From: Gammaproteobacteria bacterium
GTDB taxonomy: Bacteria > Pseudomonadota > Gammaproteobacteria > Pseudomonadales > Halomonadaceae
Reading direction: 5' to 3'
NCBI GenBank assembly: GCA_023485185.1
Contig: JAMCZP010000255.1
Coordinates: 1-14,239 of the forward strand
DNA length: 14,239 nucleotides
This document shows positions 8,591 to 14,239 of this stretch, in pieces. The notes under the pieces were generated by a model. The model did no database searches, was not told the origin of the DNA, and saw nothing but the letters and a program-made list of their open reading frames with translations. Position 1 is the first letter of the stretch. The number at the start of each line of letters is the position of its first letter. A program made the position numbers and the translations under genes.

Positions 8591-9001
8591 ATGCAAGACA
8601 ATATGATGGATAACTTTAACGCCCAAACTCGCCAAATGTTCGAGCCCATGCGTAAAATCAATTCGCTAATGCTCAACAATATGGAAAAAATGACCCAGTA
8701 TCAGTTGGAAGCAATGAAGCGCTACAGCCAGATGGGCACCGAGCGCATTCGTAGTGCAACTGAAATTCAAGATGCAGAAAGCCTACGTGATTTCGGCACC
8801 AAGCAAGCTGAAATGATGAATGAGCTTTCCCAACAGATGCAGGAAGATGCGCGGGTAATGAGTGAAATGAGCCTGCAATTTAAATCTGAAATGGAAAAAA
8901 TGTTCAGCGAAGCTGGCCAGCAAATGTCGGATAAAGCCAAGGCCGCTGCTAAAGGCGAGCAACCCGCTAAAGCCTCTAGTCAGTCGTCTCGTAAAAGCTA
9001 A
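8591..9001 (+). CDS. phasin family protein (PHA granule surface protein)
   Basis: This 136-residue, nearly all-helical, Met/Gln/Glu-rich protein fits the Phasin_2 type (EPMRKINSLMLNNMEKMTQ, later TEIQDAESLRDFGTKQAEMM). Phasins coat PHA granules, control their number and size, and can stimulate PhaC. Residues about 15-110 form amphipathic helices with coiled-coil potential. The tail (about 112-136) is Lys/Ala/Ser-rich (DKAKAAAKG, QPAKASSQSSRKS) and resembles that of the upstream DUF6489-like protein. There is no signal peptide or membrane segment. ATG 8591 is chosen over an upstream in-frame start at 8561 because AGGAG (8578-8582) lies eight bases before it and the resulting N-terminus (MQDNMMDNF) looks natural. 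A strong hairpin follows 10 bases after the stop, and phaC after that, so phasin is expected to be made in excess over the synthase. Confidence 0.92.
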   Translation: MQDNMMDNFNAQTRQMFEPMRKINSLMLNNMEKMTQYQLEAMKRYSQMGTERIRSATEIQDAESLRDFGTKQAEMMNELSQQMQEDARVMSEMSLQFKSEMEKMFSEAGQQMSDKAKAAAKGEQPAKASSQSSRKS

Positions 9002-9011
9002 TTGATCACAT

Positions 9012-9039
9012 CATCGCGGCGCCTAAGGGCGCCGCGATG
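9012..9039 (+). terminator. perfect 12-bp hairpin between phasin gene and phaC
   Basis: CATCGCGGCGCC (9012-9023), loop TAAG, then GGCGCCGCGATG (9028-9039) pair without mismatch. No run of T follows (CATTGGTAACC), so it is not a canonical intrinsic terminator. It could be an attenuator or a 3' stabiliser protecting the phasin message while lowering read-through into phaC. It starts 10 bases after the phasin stop and ends 89 bases before the phaC start. Confidence 0.8.
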
Positions 9040-9128
9040 CATTGGTAACCTTGGCCGGTTTAACTTTATTAGTAAGACTTGGTCTAGAGCGTTCGATGCG
9101 CCTTGGTGTTGGCGTAGGGAGAGCAAGT

Positions 9129-11057
9129 ATGCATTCAGCGTGGCAAAATCCTTTTCAGACAATATCAGGGCTATCTGAAGGTCTTTCGGAAGCACTTTCC
9201 CAAGGGCTGACTCAGGGGCTGGCACAAGGCGTGCCTGAAGGCCTATCTCCATCAGAAATAGAAGACTGGAATAACCAGCTTAAAGAGATCAGCGAGCAAT
9301 ACCAGGGCCTAATGCAGGACCTACTCTCTCGCATTGCCCCAAATGAAGCTGCCGACTCAATCTACAGCGATATGCGGGAAAGCTTCGAAGCGGGTGCGCA
9401 AGCGCTGATGCAAAACCCGACGCTGATGTGGGAAACACAAACCCGGCTGATGCAAGATCAATGGTTATTGTGGCAACAGGCCATGCGTGGCATGGCAGGA
9501 GAGCAAGTGGCTCCCCTCATTACACCTGAAAAAAATGATCGTCGTTTTAAAGATGAGGCTTGGACGCAAGATCCACAGTACATGACGATTATGCAGCAAT
9601 ATTTACTGTTCTCGCAGATGGTGGATGAGTTAGTCGAGAGCTTAAGTGGTCTAGAACCAACCCAAAAACGCAATTTGGGGTTCTACGCCCGCCAATTGGT
9701 TAACGCGATGGCGCCAACCAACTTTATGTCCACCAACCCTGAGGTAATGCGCCGTACCGTTGAAACACGCGGCCAAAACCTGATCGATGGGTTGGCGCGC
9801 TTAAGGGAAGATTTAAACAACTCCGCAGAGGGCATTAATGTCCGTATGACGGATCGTAGTGCCTTTGGGGTAGGCGAAAATATTGCGGTCACCCCTGGCT
9901 CAGTAGTGTACGAAAATGAATTAATACAGCTCATTCAATATACCCCCACCACGGAAAAGACATTCAAAACGCCCCTGTTGATGGTGCCACCGTGGATTAA
10001 TAAGTATTACATTCTTGATCTGCGTGAAGACAACTCAATGGTTAAGTGGTTGGTGGATCAAGGACATACGGTATTTCTAATCTCTTGGCGTAACCCAAGC
10101 CCAGCGCAGAGGGATATTACCTGGGCCGACTATATGCAGATGGGCCCCATTAGCGCGATGGAAGCTATTGAGCAGGCCTGCGGCGAGAAGTCCGTGAATT
10201 TGCTCAGCTATTGCGTAGGGGGCACACTCACTGCGTCGACAGTGGCATACCTCACCAGCACGCGTCGTGGGAGAAAGGTAAAATCTGTTACCTATATGGC
10301 TACGCTGCAGGATTTTCGTGACCCTGGCGATATAGGCGTTTTCCTCAATAAACGTGCGGTCGACGGTATTGAGCAATCGGTGCAGTTAAAAGGGTATTTA
10401 GATGGCCGATCAATGGCCTATACCTTTAATCTTTTACGTGAAAATGATCTGTTTTGGTCGTTCTATATCAATAACTATTTGAAAGGTGAAACACCCGCCG
10501 CCTTTGATTTGCTTTATTGGAATACCGATGGCACCAACCTAACGGCGGGTACCCACCCATGGTACTTGCGCCATATGTATTTAGAGAACCGCTTAGTTGA
10601 GCCGGGTGGTATTGAGCTTGATGGCGTTAAAATTGACCTGCGTAAAGTTTCGACGCCCAGCTACTTTGTATCCACCAAAGAAGATCATATCGCCAAGTGG
10701 AACAGTACCTACTACGGCGCATTATTACCGAAAGGGCCTAGCACCTTTGTATTGGGCGGCTCAGGACATATCGCCGGTATTGTCAATCCGCCGTACAAAA
10801 ACAAGTACGGTTATTGGACCAATGAGGCACTGCCTGAAAGCCATGAAAAGTGGTTGGAAGGCGCGACTGCCCATGAAGGCTCCTGGTGGCCCCATTGGCA
10901 AAATTGGATGACCCAAAATGGCTATGCGGATAGTGAAAAAATGGTAGCTGTACGCCAGCCGGGTGATGGCGAACTTAAAGTGATCGAACCTGCGCCAGGG
11001 CGGTATGTGAAAATGACGATCCCAGAGGTGTTAGGAGAGATACCATCTTCGTCATAA
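9129..11057 (+). CDS. phaC: class I polyhydroxyalkanoate synthase
   Basis: PhaC polymerises (R)-3-hydroxyacyl-CoA into PHA at the granule surface. The 642-residue product is longer than the Cupriavidus necator enzyme (589). An N-terminal domain leads into an alpha/beta-hydrolase core with nucleophile Cys362 in LLSYCVGGTL, catalytic Asp519 in STKEDHIAKW and catalytic His547 in GGSGHIAGIVNPP. The lipase-like box is S-Y-C-V-G: the usual first Gly is Ser360, a variant I recall from Halomonas/Cobetia synthases. Residues about 12-42 hold a Gly-Leu-x-Gln/Glu tetrapeptide run (GLSEGLSEALSQGLTQGL) not typical of the family. After APGRYVK, where class I enzymes usually end, there are about 14 more residues. 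The start is ATG 9129, with GGGAG at 9117-9121; a TTG-initiated upstream extension from 9042 is rejected. Phasin and a DUF6489-like gene lie upstream. Confidence 0.97.
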   Translation: MHSAWQNPFQTISGLSEGLSEALSQGLTQGLAQGVPEGLSPSEIEDWNNQLKEISEQYQGLMQDLLSRIAPNEAADSIYSDMRESFEAGAQALMQNPTLMWETQTRLMQDQWLLWQQAMRGMAGEQVAPLITPEKNDRRFKDEAWTQDPQYMTIMQQYLLFSQMVDELVESLSGLEPTQKRNLGFYARQLVNAMAPTNFMSTNPEVMRRTVETRGQNLIDGLARLREDLNNSAEGINVRMTDRSAFGVGENIAVTPGSVVYENELIQLIQYTPTTEKTFKTPLLMVPPWINKYYILDLREDNSMVKWLVDQGHTVFLISWRNPSPAQRDITWADYMQMGPISAMEAIEQACGEKSVNLLSYCVGGTLTASTVAYLTSTRRGRKVKSVTYMATLQDFRDPGDIGVFLNKRAVDGIEQSVQLKGYLDGRSMAYTFNLLRENDLFWSFYINNYLKGETPAAFDLLYWNTDGTNLTAGTHPWYLRHMYLENRLVEPGGIELDGVKIDLRKVSTPSYFVSTKEDHIAKWNSTYYGALLPKGPSTFVLGGSGHIAGIVNPPYKNKYGYWTNEALPESHEKWLEGATAHEGSWWPHWQNWMTQNGYADSEKMVAVRQPGDGELKVIEPAPGRYVKMTIPEVLGEIPSSS

Positions 11058-11080
11058 CTGACCTAGGCATAGCCTAAAAC

Positions 11081-11107
11081 TTCGCGAGCTGAAGCTCCCT
11101 CCCACAA
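11081..11107 (-). repeat. REP-like palindromic repeat, copy 1
   Basis: This 27-base unit contains the small palindrome GAGCTGAAGCTC flanked by TTCGC and CCCTCCCACAA. It is 26/27 identical to the copy at 11222-11248. Read on the minus strand it starts TTGTGGGAGGGAGC, similar in style to Pseudomonas REP elements (GTGGGAG...GCGAA). It lies 23 bases after the phaC stop. Confidence 0.85.
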
Positions 11108-11146
11108 CAGCATTAAGCCAATATTTAACCACTGAGCTATAAGATA

Positions 11147-11174
11147 TTCGTGGGAGGCCGCTTCAGCGGGCGAA
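11147..11174 (+). repeat. REP-like palindromic repeat, copy 2 (inverted)
   Basis: This diverged copy is in the opposite orientation to copies 1 and 3: TTCGTGGGAGG, then the hairpin CCGCTTCAGCGG, then GCGAA. With copy 1 it forms an inverted pair about 40 bases apart (CCTCCCAC at 11098-11105 pairs with GTGGGAGG at 11150-11157), the arrangement called a REP doublet or REPIN. Confidence 0.75.
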
Positions 11175-11194
11175 GGGGGCTGAAAGCACCCCTT
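11173..11194. terminator. stable hairpin in the phaC/ahpF convergent gap
   Basis: AAGGGG-GCT, loop GAA, then AGC, a bulged A and CCCCTT form a nine-pair stem. There is no T-run on either side, so efficient intrinsic termination is uncertain. It directly abuts REP copy 2 and may serve as the end point for either converging transcript. Confidence 0.4.
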
Positions 11195-11221
11195 AGTCTC
11201 ATCAGGCTGTTAGCCCGCACA

Positions 11222-11248
11222 TTCGCGAGCTAAAGCTCCCTCCCACAA
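11222..11248 (-). repeat. REP-like palindromic repeat, copy 3
   Basis: TTCGC, the palindrome GAGCTAAAGCTC, then CCTCCCACAA; it differs from copy 1 at one base, and that base is in the hairpin loop. It lies 27 bases past the ahpF stop, so both converging genes have a REP copy just downstream. Confidence 0.85.
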
Positions 11249-11274
11249 GTGCTCCCTACACCCTTAAGGTTAAA

Positions 11275-12831
11275 TTAATTGCGAATTAAATAATCGAACG
11301 CACCCAGCGACGCCTTGGCGCCTTCGCCCATGGCGATAATAATCTGCTTGTAGGGCACGGTGGTGACATCGCCCGCAGCGAATACGCCGGGTACGGACGT
11401 CATACCGTGAGCATCAACAATGATCTCACCGCGGGGCGTCATCTCAATCGGCGAGCCTTTTAGCCATTCAGTATTCGGTACTAAGCCAATCTGAACAAAA
11501 ATACCTTCCAGCGCGATGGATTTGCTCTCATCGGTTGTGCGGTCTTTATAGTTCAAGCCATTAACACGGCTGCCGTCACCGCTGACTTCAGTGGTCTGGG
11601 CATTAACAATAATATCGACGTTGGGCAGGCTCTTAAGCTTTTTCTGCAGCACCGCATCAGCGCGCATCTCACCCATAAACTCCACCAGTGTCACGTGAGC
11701 GACAATGCCGGCTAGGTCAATGGCCGCTTCAACACCAGAGTTACCGCCGCCAATCACCGCAACGCGCTTGCCCTTAAACAGCGGGCCGTCACAGTGCGGA
11801 CAATAGGCAACACCTTTGTTACGGTATTGCTGCTCACCGGGTACGTTCATCTCGCGCCAACGAGCGCCTGTCGCCAATACCAGGGTTTTGCTCTTAAGCT
11901 TGGCGCCAGACTCAAAGGTTACTTCGTGCAGTCCGCCTTCCGCTTCAGCGGCCTTAAACGAGGTAGCAAGCTGCAGGTTCATTACATCAACTTCGTACTC
12001 TTTCACGTGCTCTTCAAGCGCACTAACCAGCTTTGGACCTTCGGTATGCGAAACGGAGATGAAGTTTTCAATCCCCATGGTGTCAGATACCTGACCACCA
12101 AAGCGCTCAGCAGCAACGCCGGTATTGATGCCTTTGCGCGCTGAGTAAATGGCTGCAGCAGCACCCGCTGGGCCACCACCAATCACGAGCGTGTCGAAGG
12201 CTGCCTTTTCACTGAGCTTTTTAGCATCGCGTTCGGCGGCACCGGTATCGACTTTGGCTATAATCTGCTCAAGCGTCATGCGGCCTTGATCAAACGGCTT
12301 GCCGTTTAAGTAAATGCTGGGCACCGACATGATTTCGCGAGACTCAACTTCATCCTGAAATAGCGCGCCGTCGATGGCGACGTGACGCACGTTAGGATTG
12401 AAAATAGCCATTAGGTTGAGCGCTTGAACCACATCTGGGCAGTTCTGGCAGGAGAGCGAGTAGTACGTCTCGAACAGCATCTCGCCATCAAGTGCTCGGA
12501 TCTGATCAAGCAGTTCGTCAGATGTTTTGGGCGGGTGACCGCCGACTTGCAGCAGGGCGAGAACGAGTGACGTGAACTCGTGACCCATGGGGATACCCGC
12601 AAACACTACGCCCGTCTCTTCACCAGGGCGGTTGATCGCAAAAGACGGCTTGCGCACATTTTGGCCGTCGCTGTGCAAGGTGATTTTATCGCTTAGGCTG
12701 CTGATGTCTTCCAGCAGGCCAAGTAGTTCGCGTGACTTGGCACCGTCATCGAGGGACGCAACGATCTCGAACGGCTGAGTCACTTTTTCCAGATAGGCTT
12801 TCAACTGGGTTTTTAAATTGGCGTCCAGCAT
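11275..12831 (-). CDS. ahpF: alkyl hydroperoxide reductase subunit F
   Basis: AhpF is the NADH-dependent flavoprotein that reduces AhpC. The 518-residue product is collinear with E. coli AhpF (521). The N-terminal double thioredoxin-fold domain carries the redox pair CQNC (Cys128, Cys131), which passes electrons to AhpC. The thioredoxin-reductase-like part has the FAD motif [12 protein letters not shown] (216-227), the active disulfide CPHC (344-347), the NAD(H) motif [12 protein letters not shown] (359-370) and a C-terminal FAD contact FAAGD (484-488). The frame is open 24 codons further up, but the ATG at 12831 gives [16 protein letters not shown], the standard AhpF N-terminus, and has GAGGA at 12842-12846. 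It follows ahpC on the same strand after 119 bases that include an intrinsic terminator, so it should be expressed at a lower level than ahpC. Confidence 0.98.
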   Translation of the reverse strand: MLDANLKTQLKAYLEKVTQPFEIVASLDDGAKSRELLGLLEDISSLSDKITLHSDGQNVRKPSFAINRPGEETGVVFAGIPMGHEFTSLVLALLQVGGHPPKTSDELLDQIRALDGEMLFETYYSLSCQNCPDVVQALNLMAIFNPNVRHVAIDGALFQDEVESREIMSVPSIYLNGKPFDQGRMTLEQIIAKVDTGAAERDAKKLSEKAAFDTLVIGGGPAGAAAAIYSARKGINTGVAAERFGGQVSDTMGIENFISVSHTEGPKLVSALEEHVKEYEVDVMNLQLATSFKAAEAEGGLHEVTFESGAKLKSKTLVLATGARWREMNVPGEQQYRNKGVAYCPHCDGPLFKGKRVAVIGGGNSGVEAAIDLAGIVAHVTLVEFMGEMRADAVLQKKLKSLPNVDIIVNAQTTEVSGDGSRVNGLNYKDRTTDESKSIALEGIFVQIGLVPNTEWLKGSPIEMTPRGEIIVDAHGMTSVPGVFAAGDVTTVPYKQIIIAMGEGAKASLGAFDYLIRN

Positions 12832-12868
12832 GACAGTAACTTCCTCACAGTGCTTTTGGTAAAAACAG

Positions 12869-12893
12869 AACACCCGGGCAGAACCCGGGTGTT
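12869..12893 (-). terminator. intrinsic terminator/attenuator between ahpC and ahpF
   Basis: On the minus strand a perfect 10-bp stem, AACACCCGGG / CCCGGGTGTT with a 5-base loop (TTCTG), is followed by CTG and then five T's (12865-12861). This is a good factor-independent terminator. It lies 57 bases past the ahpC stop and 37 bases before the ahpF start, so it should end most ahpC transcripts and let a fraction continue into ahpF. Confidence 0.85.
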
Positions 12894-12950
12894 GAGTAAT
12901 CACCTGTCGCCTTAGTTAAACAGTAGCGGCAGGTTAGACCGATAGGCGGT

Positions 12951-13514
12951 TTAGATTTTGCCTACGAGATCCAGAGAAGGCGCGAGAGTTTCTTCACCTT
13001 CTTTCCACTTAGCCGGGCATACTTCATTCGGGTTAGCGCGAACGTACTGAGCCGCCTTCACTTTACGAAGCAGTTCTTCGGCATTACGGCCAATGTTTCC
13101 AGCGTTAATTTCTACGATCTGGATTTTGCCGTCAGGATCGACCACAAAAGTGCCGCGTTCAGCAAGGCCAACTTCTTCGATCAGAACTTCGAAGTTGCGT
13201 GAAATGCGCAGCGTTGGATCAGCAATCATCGGGTACTGCAGTTTGCCGATAGTTTCAGAGCTGTCATGCCACGCTTTGTGCGTGAAGTGGGTGTCGGTTG
13301 AAACACTGTAAATTTCAACGCCCAGCTTTTTAAACTCAGCATAGTTGTCAGCTAAGTCGCCAAGCTCGGTCGGGCAGACAAAGGTAAAGTCAGCTGGGTA
13401 GAAGAAAAAGATAGACCACTGGCCTTTCATGTCCGCTTCAGTAACATCAACAAACTCGCCATTTACAAAGGCAGTTGCTTTGAACGGCTTAACTTCAGTG
13501 TTAATCAATGACAT
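12951..13514 (-). CDS. ahpC: alkyl hydroperoxide reductase subunit C (peroxiredoxin)
   Basis: AhpC is the typical 2-Cys peroxiredoxin that reduces hydrogen peroxide, organic peroxides and peroxynitrite in the cytoplasm, recycled by AhpF. The 187-residue product has exactly the E. coli length. The peroxidatic Cys47 lies in FTFVCPTE and the resolving Cys166 in [11 protein letters not shown]. The C-terminus [11 protein letters not shown] is identical in style to the enterobacterial enzyme. ATG 13514 is preceded on the minus strand by GGAGA (13527-13523), eight bases away. Upstream is a near-perfect OxyR pattern (13592-13628) abutting a plausible -35, so peroxide induction is expected. ahpF follows downstream beyond an attenuating terminator. 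Confidence 0.98.
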   Translation of the reverse strand: MSLINTEVKPFKATAFVNGEFVDVTEADMKGQWSIFFFYPADFTFVCPTELGDLADNYAEFKKLGVEIYSVSTDTHFTHKAWHDSSETIGKLQYPMIADPTLRISRNFEVLIEEVGLAERGTFVVDPDGKIQIVEINAGNIGRNAEELLRKVKAAQYVRANPNEVCPAKWKEGEETLAPSLDLVGKI

Positions 13515-13557
13515 TCAAATAATCTCCAGTAGCAGTGGGTGAATAATTAGAAAGTGA

Positions 13558-13575
13558 TAGCCATACTAATGGCTA
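13558..13575. promoter_or_regulatory. inverted repeat over the ahpC -10 region
   Basis: TAGCCAT, spacer ACTA, ATGGCTA form a perfect 7-bp dyad overlapping the predicted ahpC -10 box. The half-site ATAGCCAT (13557-13564) recurs at 13599-13606, inside the OxyR pattern and exactly 42 bases away. It may be a second binding site or part of an extended OxyR contact; function unknown. Confidence 0.4.
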
Positions 13576-13591
13576 ACGACGAAAGGCTAAA
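13563..13591 (-). promoter_or_regulatory. predicted ahpC promoter
   Basis: On the minus strand TTTAGC (13591-13586, 3/6) and TAGTAT (13568-13563, 4/6) are 17 bases apart. The -35 directly abuts the OxyR-like site. A poor -35 next to the activator is usual for OxyR-dependent promoters. Transcription would start near 13556, leaving a leader of about 40 bases. Confidence 0.4.
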
Positions 13592-13628
13592 ATTGAGAAT
13601 AGCCATCCCATCAATAGGGTTTCTCTAT
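13592..13628 (-). promoter_or_regulatory. OxyR binding site candidate upstream of ahpC
   Basis: The pattern ATTG-N7-CCAT-N7-ATAG-N7-CTAT matches the four-part OxyR consensus ATAG-N7-CTAT-N7-ATAG-N7-CTAT at 14 of 16 positions with exact spacing; the last two quarters are perfect. It is centred about 95 bases upstream of the ahpC start. OxyR control of ahpCF is well established in other gammaproteobacteria. OxyR itself is not in this window. Confidence 0.75.
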
Positions 13629-13811
13629 TGGTAAAGAGGGCGCCCCGCACAAACTGTTAGATGGGGCCGCAAAGACAGAATGCAAGAATTTCTCACATTG
13701 GCTTGCGATCGGCGTTTCTGCACCGCAAAATTCGCACGGTCAGCTTTATTGCCTACGCTAAGAGCGGGGCCAAATGGCTTAGAAAAATAGTCTAGAAAAA
13801 GGAGTAGCAAT
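13629..13811. other. ahpC/potF-like intergenic remainder, no feature resolved
   Basis: Between the OxyR-like site and the binding-protein start I find the ribosome site AGGAG (13800-13804) but no convincing sigma-70 promoter. TTGCCT (13750-13755) has no good -10 partner at 17 bases. No open frame here looks real. Confidence 0.5.
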
Positions 13812-14239
13812 ATGGGGAACATCCACAAACTTTCTGCGGCCGTTGCGGCCATCTCGTTTGCCGCAGCGGCTAGTGCTGCCCATGCCAAAGAGGTGCGGGT
13901 GTATAATTGGTCAGACTATATTGCCCCGGAAACGCTTGAAAAATTTACAGAGCGTACCGGTATTGAAGTGACCTACGACGTTTACGACAGCAATGAAATA
14001 CTTGATGCCGCGCTACTCGCGGGACGCTCTGGCTATGATGTGGTGGTGCCTTCAACGCACTACTTTACCCGCCAAGTAAGCGCTGGTGTTTACCAGCCGC
14101 TCAACCATGAGCTACTACCTAATTTAGATAACCTCAATGCCGAATTGATGACCAACTTGGAAGCCATTGATGCTGGAAGCGAATATTCGGTTCCGTATAT
14201 GTGGGGTACCAATGGCTTGGGTTATAACATTGATCGCAT
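13812..14239 (+). CDS. periplasmic polyamine-binding protein, PotF/SpuD type (5' part)
   Basis: These are the first 142 codons of an ABC-transporter substrate-binding protein; the gene runs off the window. A Sec signal peptide is clear: MGNIHK, a hydrophobic Ala-rich core, then a likely cleavage after AHA (about residue 25). The mature part starts [20 protein letters not shown] and continues with [14 protein letters not shown] and, later, [13 protein letters not shown], closely following E. coli PotF (putrescine) and Pseudomonas SpuD/SpuE. The Trp-Ser-Asp of YNWSDY forms part of the polyamine site in that family. The start is ATG 13812, with AGGAG at 13800-13804 seven bases upstream. It is divergent from ahpC across a 297-base gap. 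Whether it binds putrescine or spermidine cannot be told from the fragment, and the other transporter genes are not visible. Confidence 0.93.
   Translation, partial: MGNIHKLSAAVAAISFAAAASAAHAKEVRVYNWSDYIAPETLEKFTERTGIEVTYDVYDSNEILDAALLAGRSGYDVVVPSTHYFTRQVSAGVYQPLNHELLPNLDNLNAELMTNLEAIDAGSEYSVPYMWGTNGLGYNIDR

Noticed and set aside
9042..9128. TTG-initiated N-terminal extension of PhaC by 29 codons
   Set aside because: ATG 9129 has a proper GGGAG ribosome site; the TTG at 9042 has none, lying immediately after the hairpin.
11064..11076. TAGGC-ATA-GCCTA small hairpin just after phaC as a terminator
   Set aside because: Only five pairs and no T-run; the REP elements and the 11173-11194 hairpin are stronger structures in the same gap.
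11794..12144. 116-codon plus-strand frame inside ahpF
   Set aside because: It is antisense to a clear, full-length ahpF and has no recognisable domain.
12832..12903. 24-residue N-terminal extension of AhpF
   Set aside because: It would be translated through the intrinsic terminator, and the ATG at 12831 matches the AhpF family start exactly.
13625..13888. 87-codon minus-strand frame opposite the binding-protein start
   Set aside because: Its Ala-rich beginning is the antisense of the signal peptide, and it would cover the OxyR site edge and the divergent control region.
1..14239. Mobile element, defence island or CRISPR array
   Set aside because: All long frames are core metabolic, transport, stress or storage genes in conserved orders; no transposase, integrase, spaced-repeat array or tRNA was seen.

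Overview
The window reads as ordinary chromosomal DNA of a gammaproteobacterium, most likely a member of the Halomonadaceae (Halomonas or a close relative). This is inferred from four things: an enterobacteria-like ahpC-ahpF pair, the smr/prmB/aroC neighbourhood, a class I PHA synthase carrying the Ser-Tyr-Cys form of the lipase-like box, and a phasin plus DUF6489-like gene just upstream of phaC. I see no phage, transposase, CRISPR array, tRNA or rRNA.

Layout. (1) 1-2933, plus: the 3' end of a LolD/YbbA-type ABC ATPase, overlapping by 4 bases a large FtsX/YbbP-type permease. A 30-residue one-helix membrane protein may be encoded tail to tail on the minus strand (2937-3029). (2) 3177-5161, plus: an alpha/beta hydrolase followed by a patatin/RssA-like esterase. 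(3) 5166-5735, minus: an Smr-domain protein, divergent from prmB (5896-6855) and aroC (6869-7960), a conserved arrangement. (4) 8051-11057, plus: a polyhydroxyalkanoate (PHA) granule module made of a DUF6489-like protein, a phasin and the PHA synthase phaC. A perfect 12-bp hairpin without a U-tract lies between phasin and synthase. (5) 11058-11274: the gap between convergent phaC and ahpF, holding three copies of a REP-like palindromic repeat. (6) 13514 down to 11275, minus: ahpC then ahpF, separated by an intrinsic terminator and preceded by a 14/16 match to the OxyR tetranucleotide pattern. (7) From 13812, plus: the 5' end of a PotF/SpuD-type periplasmic polyamine-binding protein, running off the window.

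How the genes work together. The PHA module should make and coat storage granules: PhaC polymerises 3-hydroxyacyl-CoA, the phasin covers the granule surface, and the DUF6489-like protein is probably an accessory. Both small proteins end in Lys/Arg/Ser/Ala-rich tails of similar composition, and the DUF6489-like protein and the PhaC N-terminus share a Gly-Leu-x-Gln-Gly-Leu motif. AhpC and AhpF form the NADH-driven peroxide-reducing system, probably under OxyR. PrmB methylates ribosomal protein uL3, AroC completes chorismate synthesis, and the Smr protein is probably an RNA/ribosome-directed nuclease.

No wholly new system is evident. The parts most worth a second look are the PHA module with its shared motifs and candidate control elements, the REP cluster, the OxyR-type promoter architecture, and the tiny membrane ORF.
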